Below, one piece after another: positions 42,734 to 54,428 of a stretch of 64,000 bases of DNA. The stretch covers positions 29,386,576 to 29,450,575 of the forward strand of contig CM018037.1 of NCBI GenBank assembly GCA_008638375.1, in the 5' to 3' direction. Position 1 is the first letter of the stretch. The number at the start of each line of letters is the position of its first letter. The notes under the pieces were generated by a model that was given only the letters and a program-made list of their open reading frames with translations, had not been told where the DNA came from and did not search any database. The stretch comes from Nyssa sinensis. Taxonomy: Eukaryota; Streptophyta; Magnoliopsida; Cornales; Nyssaceae. The position numbers and the translations under genes were made by a program.

Positions 42734-45700
42734 GCACGCACGCACGTATATATTTGAGATCTCTCCATTAGTGTTTCATTCAGTTTAATGGATCCGGGTT
42801 TTGATAAATTAAGGCTGTGTTTGGATAGTGATGCAGATATAATTTTGTAATTAATTTTTTGAAAACTATAAAAATGCGTTTGATTATGCTAATCAAAATT
42901 CAATTTTTGAGTTAAAAACTGTGAAAATGTGTTTGGATATAATAATATTTGAATTCAAGTTTATGAGAACAAAAACCCAATCTTTAATAATTTCTTTTTT
43001 CCTTGAGGTCAAATTATCATTATCATTATCATTATCATGAAAGTTTATTGTTCCTATAAATGTTTTTGCAAATCATTGTTCATTGCAAATATTATCTAGT
43101 TACCCCCCGGCCCATGCGACGGCTGGATAAGTGCCATTGTTAACTTGATATAAGGTAATATGAGACTGTCTCTTTAAGATAGTCCATTTTTGAAAAAATA
43201 AATTATTTCATCTATCAAAAAAAAATTGGAAGTCCCATGAAAGTTAGCCATATCCCTTTTTTTTTTTTTTTGATAGGTAAGAAAATATCACTAGAAGAGC
43301 CCGTGATGAGCTACAAGATACAAAGAGATCTGACAGAATCAATGACTAAGGCCCCCCAAAAAATTTACTAAAGAATCTATACGTTTGCTAAAGAATCTAT
43401 ACATTGAGGAGAAGATTCTACATTCGAAAAAATTGAGTGTAATTTTGTATCGTTAAGCCTGTATTGGGAAGTAACCTTCCCTTAAAAAATCCTGTTGTTC
43501 CTTGCACACCATAATCCCCAAAAATACAATGGGAAGTAAGACCCACACTTTCTTCGCCTCACCCGCTACCCTGCAGCCATGCTAAATCTTCAAAAATTCT
43601 CTGGTTGTACAGGGCATAGCCCAAATCTGTACAAAAAGCAAAAGAAAGAGATTCCATACATCTCTAGTGAGTGGGCAATGAGAAAAAAGATGGTTGATAC
43701 TCTCCTCCCCTTCCATGGAAGATATTGAGAGGAGATAGAGAGATGGAGGGAGGAAGATTTTGATAATTTTTAAAAACGTGGAAAATGAATTTTCAGAATC
43801 AGTTTTTGAAACATAACATTTGAAAATTCTATCCAAACACAAATTGAATTTTCGGAAACTATGAAACAAGTTTTCAAACACTAATTAAACGGGGCCTAAA
43901 TGTTTAGTTCAACTTATAAACAATACGTTTTTAGACTCCAACTAGTTTAAAACGAACATTATGATTAAACTATTAAAAGATATTTTTTTAAATTGCACTT
44001 TTTGACCGCTCATCCAAATGAATTAAAATGAGAATGATTGATTTCTCTTATAAGATAGGACCCACTTACCTCTGTTTTATAATTTTATTTGAAATGATTG
44101 ACTCATGTTGACTTTTCTTTATATTATTTGAAATAAGAAAGACTCTGATTGGTGCAATTGGGGTTCTTTTTGCCCCACTTTAAGTAAATAAAAATTTAAA
44201 CATCAAAATGAAATGAAATGAAATTTATTAGACTCATGAAAAAAATTAGTAAGAGAATTTCTCTGGCCAAATTTAGTTTGAGTTTTGATTTTGTTTCTTG
44301 GGATATTGATAAATAATAACTTAATAAATCTTATTTCTTAAATTTTTTTATTTAATTTTTTATATCTTAAATTTAAGTAACAAACTCTTTTGTTTATATT
44401 TTGTTTTGAAGTAGAACTTTTCTTTTCAGTTAGAATCCCTAATGTAAAGACACTATTTAAAACATATGAGAAAAAGAGTGGGAGTGACTGAGAGAGAAAT
44501 AATTGAACTTTTGAATTGATTCAAATTCTATATGTTTTAATAAATAAGTTTTTTTGAAAAAAAATTCAAACCAAAAGATTTTTTAGTTTTGCAAAAAACT
44601 GCAATTTCAATTTCAAGCTCACCGTTTTTTAGACATTTGCAAGCTCATTAGTGCGTGCAAATAACGCATACGGATCATGCACTCACGTGACTTTCACACA
44701 CTAATGAGAGGATAGAGATCGAATTCTTGCGAGTGTCGCTAGCATTCCTTACTTTTCAATAACGTAGTCTCACATCATAGGAGAAAAATTGAAAATAAAA
44801 AATAAGAACTCTCAAGAAAGAAAAGATAAATAAACAAAAAAAAAAAAAAAAAAAAAGCAAACAAAAATGCTTTTAGTACTGTTCCAAATGACAGTTTCAC
44901 TTTTACTTTGATTTGTAGAAGTGGGGAAAAAATGGAGGGGGAAGGCTATTAGTGCTACTTATTTAGTATGGGGAAAATTTAGAGGTAAATGGTAAATTTT
45001 TTAAGTTAATAGGTAAGAGTGAGGATAAAAATGTCCAATAATAATGCTTATGCATTATTTCTTAGAATTTTCTTGCCAATTTGATCATGAATAGTACTTG
45101 ATTTCTCAAAATTTTCTCCCATGACATTGCATCATTGATGCATTGCGAATAATGTAGTGTCACATCATTTTGATGTAAAATTTGAAAGAAAAATTTTGAG
45201 AAGTTTAACATTATTATTTGACGATAAATAAATAAGTAGAATCTTATGCATTGTTAGTCAAACGAATAAGATGTGGAAGTGTTCGAACTTAGAAGACTCA
45301 AAAGAGGTCTTTGTAATTCAAATATGACGATGATGATAGAAAGATTTCATAGAAAGATTTAAAGATGTGGAAGCCTAGTTCATTGGGAAATTTGTGCTTT
45401 AAAGATGATGATAGAAAGATGTCATAGAACAACAATAAGACCAAGTATTCCATTTTATTAGATGATTAGTTTTGGAAGCCCCCTTATATATGGTATTGTT
45501 ATTGTCATAATATCTTTTATTTTAATTTCTTTTTAAAATCAAATGTGTTATTACCACATCATGTCCGGAAAAGGAGAAATAATTCGATGGGAGGTTATTC
45601 CATGTCATTATTTGATGTGGTGTGACCGTCTCTCACAAATTTCAGAGTTTTTTGAGATATTCGGTAGAGAACTTCCCCCATAAAATCAGGAAAGTTTTAG

Positions 45701-47017
45701 AATTTGTGAAAGACATTCATATCACATCGGATGATCACATAGACTCAATAATTGTTTCCAAAAAAGAGAAGAAAAATAAATGTGAACATAATTAATTGCT
45801 TGTGACTTGCCACAACTGAATCTAGACACTAACTATTGTAGCTAGGTGCCTAGTTTCAATCTCACAAGCTAATAGAAAATGTATCCATGATGGGACTGAA
45901 GTCTCATCCGAGATGGTGAAGTCCTCTCCCTCTCCCGGTAGAATTTCTCCCTCCCCATCGCTTATATCAATAAAAAAATTTGTACCCATGATGCAGGGCA
46001 AGGCAGCAACCCGGAATGGAATGAGAAATTCAGCTTCAAGGTAGAGTATCCAGGGGCCGATGACCAATACAAGCTCATCCTCAAGATCATGGACAAGGAC
46101 ACCTTCTCTGCTGATGATTTCCTTGGAGAAGCCACGTATGGCATCATCACCCATTGCTAAGAAGAATATTTTGTTGTTTCATGTGTAGTTTTATCTGCTT
46201 GCCTATTAACACATTGCTCAAATTTTCAATGTGCAGGATCTACCTGAAAGATCTATTGGCAGAAGGAGTGGAGAATGGAAGTGCTGAGCTACGAGCTAGC
46301 AAGCATAGGGTTGTTTATTCCGATCAAACTTACTGTGGAGAGATTCGAGTCGGAGTCACTTTCACCCCCAAGGTATTCTTTTTTACTTGCCGAGTCAATG
46401 GACCAAATCAATTACCTTTTGTCAATTTGATAAAAACGTCTTTTTGTCTTCTTAAAGTCTGACAATTCATCCACATGGATGAGTTTTATTAGTCTGATCA
46501 ATAGAACAGGTTCACCAAAAATACATCACTAGGCTTCAAATCAAGTAAGAGAAACTCATTTCTAACTAGGGATGTATTTATATCAACTGCCCCACTGCCG
46601 GGGGGGGCAATTGGCCCTCTACATTTTTTTATTTGAATTTCTGTTATACCTCTTTAATTTAAGTTTTTGTCGCGCCTAATTCTATAATTTTTCATACTTT
46701 ATCAGCATCTTAATTTTAACTTGACTTATGAATGGGATTTATATCACTTTTTAACAAAAATTTAAAGTTTGAGTGTTTTTTCTCTGGTTAGATTCTTGTC
46801 TAATTCATAAGTTCCTTTGTCTCAAAAAATTTAATTACCTATCAGAAATGTTATTAATCAATATTAACTTTTTACACTTCTTTAATTTTTAAAATTATTA
46901 TTAAACATTTTGTGAAAATTTTGCCCCTCTTAACCTAAATTCCTAGCCTCGTCCCTGGTCACAATTACTTTATTTTGTTAAAAATTTTAAAAAATTAGGA
47001 GTTGCTCCCCATTCCCA

Positions 47018-47062
<45 letters not shown>

Positions 47063-47671
47063 TAATGCCCCTTCTCAAAATTGTAATTCACTTACTTTCA
47101 GTCCCTAAATATAATTCTTAAAGCCATCACTAGCCACAACTTACCACGTATACAATATGCACCATGTACTCTATTTTCATTTAATTTTTGTTTTTCGTTG
47201 AAAATAAAGTCACATGACAGTCATGTGTTTTAGATACGGGCAAGTGATAGTAAAGTACACATTGTTGGATGAGAAGAGATTTCTCTTACCTAGTCTAGAA
47301 CTAAATATTATCCGTAGCTAGGTGACATAGATCACCATATTTATGGTCAATAATGTGTGCCAAACCTAAGCATTGTCTTTAATCATCTTATTCTCTATAA
47401 TAAGAGTAATGTTTGGTAGCACATGTGTTTGTGCACATATACTCACATGGGTCCCATGGGACCCATGTAAGTGTCATGATGGGGGTGAGTATATGTGCAC
47501 TATATATTCACAAACACGTGCTAACAAGCATTAGTCATATATGTCTTCCATGAATTTTGTTTATCTAACATTACTTCAAAGGCTGATGTGAATGTTGTGT
47601 GTTGTATTTCATAGGAACAAGAAGAGGAAACTGAAGAAGATTTTGGTGGATGGAAAGAAAGTGATTACTAG
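41999..47671 (+). CDS. Small single-C2-domain Ca2+/lipid-binding protein (elicitor-responsive/16-kDa phloem protein type)
   Basis: Five exons: 41999-42065, 42563-42631, 45997-46135, 46237-46372 and 47615-47671, all GT-AG. They give 155 residues, the usual size of this one-domain family. The C2 domain covers about residues 4-105. Loop 1 has Asp18 and Asp27 (in VDPYV). Loop 3 has Asp78, Asp80 and Asp85/86 in MDKDTFSADDF. The full set of Ca2+-binding aspartates is therefore present, and Ca2+-dependent binding to acidic phospholipids is expected. The C-terminus is acidic and ends FGGWKESDY. Relatives are called elicitor-responsive protein 1/3 or PP16-like and are linked to defence signalling or phloem RNA/protein movement. 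Introns 2 and 4 hold a LINE tail and a fold-back element. Exon phases join without a frame problem. Confidence 0.95.
42152..42202. repeat. Alternating GC/CA/TA tract in C2-gene intron 1
   Basis: GCGCGCGCG runs into CA repeats and then TA repeats, about 50 bp of uninterrupted purine-pyrimidine alternation starting roughly 87 bp inside the intron. Confidence 0.9.
42653..42735. repeat. Long TA/CA tract near the start of C2-gene intron 2
   Basis: About 58 bp of TA repeats then about 22 bp of CA and CGCA repeats. The tract begins only about 22 bp after the exon 2 donor site. Confidence 0.92.
42814..43905. repeat. Probable MITE-like repeat split by a LINE tail, C2-gene intron 2
   Basis: The left part (about 42814-42975) contains GGCTGTGTTTGGATAGT and TTTTTGAAAACTATAAAAAT. 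The right part (about 43765-43905) contains inverse-like text (TATCCAAACACAAATTG, GGAAACTATGAAACAAG, AACGGGGCC). The arrangement suggests one inverted-ended element interrupted by the LINE at 43257, though the target duplication is unclear. Confidence 0.45.
43257..43740 (-). mobile_element. LINE 3' end (zf-RVT fragment)
   Basis: A T-run at 43257-43271 followed by GATAGGTAAG is a minus-strand L1 poly-A tail. Further in, the minus strand encodes EGEESINHLFSHCPLTRDVW and FVQIWAMPCTTREFL, matching the zf-RVT segment at the end of plant LINE ORF2 (E-S-x-x-H-L-x-x-H-C). It is 5'-truncated and sits in an intron of the C2 gene in opposite orientation. Confidence 0.78.
47407..47534. mobile_element. 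128-bp fold-back element in C2-gene intron 4
   Basis: The two halves are inverse copies for nearly their full length (TAATGTTTGGTAGCAC… against …CGTGCTAACAAGCATTA). At the centre is a perfect 24-bp palindrome at 47445-47468. Transcribed, it would form a long hairpin. Size and structure fit a MITE without coding capacity. Confidence 0.75.
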
Positions 47672-48537
47672 TTCTTTTACCAGTATATGAACATGAACTC
47701 CCAGTGTGTTCATAAATTGCTGAATTAAAGAAAGCTATTAATCTGTATCATTAATTTAGTGGTTCAACATTGTGACTCATTTGGTTGCTGAGAAAATGTG
47801 GGTTGTACAAGAAAGCTCAAACCTAAGACCATTATGGGTTGAAATGTTTCCTGCAATTTTTTTTTTTTTTTTAATTTTCTCCATTGATCTTTTGTACCAT
47901 TTAAATGGAATAGAATCATGTTTAAATTTTTTAGACCTTAAAAGGGAACTTGGGATGTCTCCAAAACATGGATTGATATGGTAAGTGTATGGATACATGA
48001 TATTTAATCAAATGAAACATGGGAAAATATAATCAAATAGATGGAATGATGAAAGTTCTAAGAGGATGGTGGTTAGAGTTGTTGATCAATCTGTCCCCAA
48101 GAAATAAAACAATTCCTTTTCTTTAAAGTTGACATAATTTCGACAATAATTCAAAGTTTTTTAGATACAATATATATATATATATATATAATTTCTCATT
48201 TCTTTTCTAGATTGATAATCATTTTTAAAAAAAATAGTTTATTTTTAACAAATAGGTTAGTAGGACGAAAGTATGAGAATTTTCCTCTTCTTCTTCTTTT
48301 TCTTTACTTTTCTTTCCTTTTCCAATCTTGCACTAATATTCCATTTGTTCCGACATATAATATTTTTCAAAAAATATTTTTAAGTATTTGGTTTGTCATA
48401 AAAATGTTTTACATAATTTTGGAGAAAAATAAAAATGTCTTGCTAAACTTGAGAATAACTAATGGATTTTGTATTTAAGCAGTCGTTTTCGAATATACAC
48501 TTGAAACTCATGGATCCAAATGATATACATTTGTACT

Positions 48538-48568
<31 letters not shown>

Positions 48569-50999
48569 GTGTATATACAAACTTATATATATTCATATAA
48601 GCGTATATACAATTATATACACACCTTAATATAGAAATATTTATATACATGCTTATATAACTATTTACATCTATGCTATTATAAAATGTCAACATTTATA
48701 TTTATATACGTGTTTATACTAGTGTTTATTGCGTATTTTGTAACTAAATCATTTTCTCTCAATCTATTGCCATGTATAACTTCTAAATATTCCTCAAAAA
48801 CTAGAAGCCCCATCAGTCTTTAGTGTCTATACTCTGCACACAAAAAGAAAAAAAAAAAAAAGAAAATCCCATTGTACTAACTTTGACATTTTGGGGATGG
48901 ATTTGAGAAAGATTGGAAGCTTCAAAATTTTCTTTTGCATTTCTGCATATTTGATGAAGTATGAAAGCTAGATGTCTTGGAGTTCCTTCAAAAACTCATT
49001 TATTTCTAGATTTTCTTATTTTTCCAAATATTAGCTACAAAATAATAAAAATGGATTTTTGAAATGAAAAATGATTAGTCCTTCAATTAATCTCATATCA
49101 CTATTAGAAATATAATCACCTAATCAGAATTGGTAAGACACGAAAGCAAACAAGAAAATAATAACGAATCTAAAATTATACGCACACACAAGAACACAAA
49201 TATTTACGTAGTTTACTCCAAAATAAAGTTACATCCAAAGTTGTTGAAGTTTCACTATGATCTAAAAGAGTTACAAATTTCAGTATAAAGAGATATGACT
49301 TTTCAACTATAAATATATATAGTATTAGGACAACAAGATACTAATGTGAAATTCTAAAAATATCCTCTAAAAAATTTGCAGGTCTAATCATTATCATGAT
49401 CCACACTACCCAACAATCACAATCCTGAAATATACTTAAGTCAGAACCACGACCTCTCTCACATAAAATTATCACTTTAATCAAAGTAATTTTTTTTGAG
49501 TGTTTTATTATTAGGGAATTAGTGATGAAAATTAAACCCAATCTATCAAAGTTATATTTTCATGCTAACATTTTTAACACCTTTGTAAGTAAAGAGTTGA
49601 GGTAAGAATATGTGCGTGAGCTACACTTTAGAAAGTATCCCAGAGCGGTGAAAATTAGGAAGAAAGTGAAGCAATCCAAATGGAGAAATTCATAGGGAAG
49701 GTTTCTCGCAGTTTTTTCTCTTCACAATACACATTTTTGTAGAGGCCCTATTTATATAAGAAGATCACGTGATATCTTCCTGCACTATAACAGTTTCGCT
49801 AAGGTCACGGATCAGTCCACACGTGTATAAGTCACGAATCGGTCTCCATGTGTATTTCTAGAAAATAAGAAAAGTTTATTGTCTGAAAGTACTAGTTTAG
49901 TTTTATCTCTAAACATTAAAGTCAAACTAGCGAACCAATCACCTTAGCCACCACTTTACATGACCTAGTATATTCCGTACTTTTGACCCAAAGTTGTCTT
50001 CCCTTTCAATCCTGAATCATCTTGTAATTTGTTCTGTAACTCGGCCATGTTTGAGCTAGGACGAGAACTTATCTCACAATAAATTTAATATACAATTTGC
50101 CTTAAATGTGAGCATTCTTATCCATAAATTATTTTTCACCTCATATTGCCAAGTTTGAGCCGGCAGGGAGGATCCTCATATTGGGACCGAGATCACAAGC
50201 TTAACTTATCATAGAAATCCAATTCTTTAAGAAACTCAACATTCACTCTCATCATTATCTCAGTAGGTTCGGCCATTGCCTAGGTTAGCTAGGCTCCTTG
50301 AAACCAAAGTATACCCACAACCTTGATATAATATCTTTGACAAATTAAACATGCTTTAAGCAAGAACAATGTTCTGCACAGTTTTAGTTGTACAATCTTG
50401 ATTATTGATATATAACAACTTGGAGCTATAATTTTTACTTCAACAACATGACATAATTTAGATTTGAGGAAGAGAAATGTATGGGAATCCATGAGAATTC
50501 AAGCAAACTGTTAAAAGGCAACTTTACGGTCAGCTGGTAGAGCGCGTGGGCTCGATTCCCACACATGGCGTTTTTTTTTTCTTGTTCTAAGCATCAGTCA
50601 GTGTTCTTTCTCTCTCCGGTCTCCACTGCTTTTTATGTTGGACTCGTGATAATTCGAGTGGTCTATATAATCTCTATCTCTCTCCACTGCTTTTTTATCT
50701 GAGACTCGTGACAAATAAAGTTGTGAATGATAAATCTTCATTACAAGCTTACAAGAAGTTGGTTCTGATAGTTACAGTTTCCCACTTGCCCTTGTCCCCA
50801 ACTCTAGGATGTATATACTATTCATGGGCTTCACGTCAAGTGTAGCTGAGTTCACGTTTATATATATATATATATATATATATGAGGACGGTCTTGACAC
50901 AAATAATTATCCAAAAAGTCACGGATTCAGTCACAAAAACAAAGATTATGTTCATTTAACCCTCTCAATTCGTTCCTCCTATTGCCTTGTCCGTGTGTG

Positions 51000-51041
<42 letters not shown>

Positions 51042-51232
51042 CTCTATTCTCAGCACAGATTCTGATGCATTCAGCTCTTCATGTTTCTGCTTCTCTTTGT
51101 TATCAACTTTAATTATTATAACCTACTTTAGTTTAATGGCACTCACCAAAACAATTAAACAGCTCTCTCTAAAAGGAACTCTGGTGGGTGGTGGTAGAAC
51201 TCAGATGCTACTGTTACGAGCTTCATAAAATA
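47672..51232. other. Intergenic between the C2 and MIP1-like genes, no gene seen
   Basis: AT-rich, with TA runs at about 48170-48190, 48540-48565, 50861-50882 and 51003-51040. A tRNA-like fragment lies at 50528-50570. Short open frames across the TA runs are artefacts. Confidence 0.55.
50528..50570 (+). pseudogene. tRNA-like fragment without an anticodon arm
   Basis: GGTCAGCTGGTAGAGCGCG is a tRNA D-arm/A-box sequence and GGCTCGATTCCC is a T-arm/B-box, but only a few bases separate them, so the anticodon arm is missing. A T-run directly follows at 50571-50580, like a polymerase III terminator. It is too short to be a working tRNA; it may be a deleted tRNA gene or a tRNA-derived element. Confidence 0.6.
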
Positions 51233-51815
51233 ATGAAATTCGAAGACTTTTTGATGCAGCCGAGTGAGGAAAAGCAGAGCAGAGTCGATCTCCAGGAAGA
51301 AGTGAGAAGCAGAACTGATTTTTCTACTTTGGTTTTTTGAGTTCTTCTTATAATTCTTTCCCAACAATTACTTGAGAAGAGAAAGAAGCAAGTGACGGAG
51401 AGAAATAACGTTGAATGACCCTTTTTTTTAACATTGTGATCTGCAGGATGAGAAATTGCAAGATGAATTAAATGGGGAGGTGAAGCTGAACAAAGCTCTG
51501 CAATGCGCACTGCAAGGACCCATCCATTCTTGTCCCCGTCTTTCCTCATTGATCCCACTTCAGGTAAGAAAAGATTTTCAATAGGATGTAAAACCTCAGT
51601 CTTGAATAATCCCAATTGCTTGGGATTGGGAGAAATTTTATTTTTATTTTTAGTTTTAGTTTTATTTTTTATTTTTTGTCTTTCTGTTCCGGTTCGAGTC
51701 TTGCGGGTCACACTAGCATAAGATTAAAGGCTCTTTTTGGAACTCGGAATTAGGGAAACAAAGGAAATGAAATTCAAATGGGACAAACTGGAAAATTGAG
51801 AGGAAAATACAATAT

Positions 51816-51865
<50 letters not shown>

Positions 51866-52955
51866 CGAGCAAATGATTTTGGAAATTAAAGTTTTTCATA
51901 AATGAATTCATTTCCTTTCCCTTTCTTTTTCCTCACCGTTTCTAAGAACTAAGAGATCCTAAATATTTTCAGCATTCTTGCTCTGCTCATGAGCTATATG
52001 TACAAGTTTATGGTATCACCTTATCCCCCATGACACTTCTCCTCTCCCTAGAGACTTAACCCTAAGAAAAATAAGAACTGAAAGCAATACAGATTGAGTT
52101 AGGATTGATATCAAGAACCTGTTGCTGCAGGTTCAAGTGCTTCTTGCAGAACTGGCCATGGTGGAGGAAGAGATTACTTGGCTAGAGAGAAAAGTTGAAG
52201 AGCTGAAATTGAGTTTGTATCAAGAGCAGAGGCGGACCAAAGAATGGGAAATGCTGCAGCTGCAGCAACAGCGGAGCCGCCGGCACCAGAAGCACTTGCT
52301 TTGTGGACAGAGAAACCAAACAGAACTCAAGGGTCTTGAACAGCTTTCCAGATCACAAAATTATGAACAATATAAGAAATACAAATTTCTAAGGGCAAGA
52401 AGAGCGGCAAGAGCCTCTGTGGGTTCTGCTTTGGATATCCAAAGCATGTCTCCTCCAAGGTCTAAAAGTAATCTTCTTATTTATCTCTAAACCCATTGCT
52501 AGTATACAAATAGAATCTTTGATCAATTATCAAAATCTCAACTCATCTCAACTCGCCAAAGCCTTATCCTAACTCAATTATCAAAACCAAGTGTCTAAAT
52601 CTTTTAATTGAGAATTATTGAGAACCTAAGTAAAAAATCTCAGAACAACTAATTGAGTGCTTAATAGGGATATTTCTCAAACTGAACCGTGTGTCAATTA
52701 GACAGAGAAGTATTAACTATTGCTCCGAAGAATACTCACTCCTGCATGAACTCAAAAGGCTTAATGTCAAAGGTTTCACTCAACTGTAAAGCGCCCAAAA
52801 TGTCATTTGATGATAACATTTTAAGTCTCAGCGCTTACAGAACATTGCCAGATTTTGAGGCACTGTCAGAGATGTTGGCCCATACAAGAACTTTGTCCAA
52901 ATCAAGAGAAGTTCGCAGGAGACGAGCCGTGTTACTGAATTTGTTCCAGCAATAG
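51233..52955 (+). CDS. MIP1-type leucine-zipper protein, lacking its DUF547 half
   Basis: Four exons: 51233-51301, 51447-51563, 52131-52467 and 52702-52955, GT-AG with matching phases, giving 258 residues. Residues about 18-110 form the coiled coil of the ternary-complex-factor MIP1 leucine-zipper domain: LQEEDEKLQDELNGEV, then LLAELAMVEEEITWLERKVEELK and SLYQEQ. The next part is basic and then serine-rich. Relatives are usually about 500-600 residues, with a C-terminal DUF547 domain of unknown function. Here the frame stops at 52955 just after RRRRAVLLNLFQQ, and the DUF547 part persists downstream only as broken pieces. The zipper gave the family its name through partner binding to MADS-type proteins. 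Either a truncated zipper protein is made or the whole locus is a young pseudogene; the intact splice sites favour recent loss. Confidence 0.75.
51817..51857. repeat. GA microsatellite in intron 2 of the MIP1-like gene
   Basis: About 20 GA units followed by a GAGC-interrupted tail. Confidence 0.9.
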
Positions 52956-53054
52956 CAAAATTGAGGTAGTTTCCAGGTTTATAAGCATGTGGTGATGATT
53001 TCTATAGTTATTTTCAAAGGAACTACTTTCAGTGGTCTATTCCTCCAGGTTTTG

Positions 53055-54428
53055 GTGCATAAACTCTGCAATGTGGACTTTAACTTTCTTTATCTACATG
53101 CAGAAGCTAGCTTTCTGAATCATAATCTACATGCTTGCAGAATGCATGCACTGTAAGACATCTTAAACAGAAGAAATGTAAATCAGATAGCAATAAAAAT
53201 ATAAATCAGAGAGCAAAATAGGAAGAAAAAAAATGTAAATCAGATACACATCTCACATAGCAATATAAAGAGTTAATTTTCTATTCCAGGCATCACTTCA
53301 ACATAGGCTGTCTGCCTTCCACACAGGAGAAATCGCTTGCACTTATGAACAATGTATGCCAATATCTAGCATAAATATTTAAACTTTGGAAAGAATTGGA
53401 ATGGTTGAGTTAAAACAGAAATCAGCTACTGAAACAAGACCTCAAACCTATGATAACCCAACCATTTAGAAGAACTATTCTCCAATAAACAAGTACTGAC
53501 CTGGAAAGTAAATAACGACTACTGAGAACCTTCCAAATTGATCTGCTGATATACGATGGTGCTTCTCTGATCGAGCCAATGTGCGTGGTATAGTACTAAA
53601 TGCTTTGGGTATCAAGCACTTCATTCTCCGCCATCCATCCGATTCTAAGTATGTGAGTGAACATATATCTAGCTAGTAAATCTAGTGTCTCTGTATGCAC
53701 CAGGGTTCTGGATTTCAACATGCAATAGAAACTTTTCACTTTACATGTTGCTTTCAAGAAATTTTGAAGGTCCAGCAGATCTCAATGTAATAGTACGGAA
53801 TAAATTATATGAATTGTAAAGTATTTTACCATAATTTCTGACTGGGAAAAAAGAAAAGAAAAAGAACATATTGGATCCCATCTCAATTTCAATAATAACA
53901 TGTCAAATTCAAAATTAACATTAGCATAAATGAGTGTCTTCTTAATTCTTGCAGTTCTCTCTTTAGTTTTTAGTTTTTTTTTTTTTGATAAATAATTTAT
54001 GTGCAAGGGCCCAACAGATAAGAAGGAAATGCTATTACAGTGTGCCTAAGGTCTGGGTTATCCAAACCCAATGTGACATTTTCTGTTTGCTGAGGCAGCT
54101 GGGCTTCACCAGTAAGTGTATTACCCGCCATAATTACTTTTTCTGGAAACACCTTGTCTGTCCTAACCCAAACAAGGTTAATGAAAAAAAATTGTGGTTT
54201 GCAGTTGAGGGCTTATACTCCAGATGAAGTTGTAAGTGAGCTAAAATGGAGCATTTGGAAGCCTCTGAGGAACAAGCAAGAAATAGGTTACGGTGCCAAA
54301 GCTTCTGCAATGGCACATTGAGAGATTTTGGAGATGAGATGGAGTCGCTAATGGAATGGATTTGTAGCCAATTGCCACATTCTGGCTCACTTAAAAGGTT
54401 AATCATGGAGTGCCCAGCAATGACATAA
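53055..54428 (+). pseudogene. Broken DUF547 domain pieces downstream of the MIP1-like gene
   Basis: At 53055-53153 the reading KLCNVDFNFLYLHAEASFLN then HNLHACRMHAL, followed by a stop, mirrors the DUF547 segment that in relatives runs L-x-x-V-D-x-x-x-L…KLAFWINIYNACIMHA. At 54205-54243, behind a TTTGCAG acceptor-like site, LRAYTPDEVVSEL reads like the later DUF547 segment. After a frameshift it continues KMEHLEAS… and MESLMEWICSQLPHSGSL then KRLIMEC to 54428. The catalytic-like middle exons are missing and a LINE-type tail starting with a T-run at 53974-53986 lies between the pieces. Same strand and order as the gene just upstream, so this is its decayed 3' half. Confidence 0.6.
53974..54180 (-). 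mobile_element. Probable LINE 3' tail inside the DUF547 remnant
   Basis: A T-run then GATAAATAATT, the same minus-strand tail pattern as the LINE ends at 43257 and 63557. The inner part shows no recognisable coding, so boundaries are uncertain. Confidence 0.4.

Noticed and set aside
43582..43881. 99-codon minus-strand open frame as a host gene
   Set aside because: It is the zf-RVT end of a truncated LINE, with a poly-A tail at 43257-43271.
54134..54406. Minus-strand open frame of 90 codons
   Set aside because: The plus strand of the same stretch carries recognisable DUF547 text, so this is a shadow.
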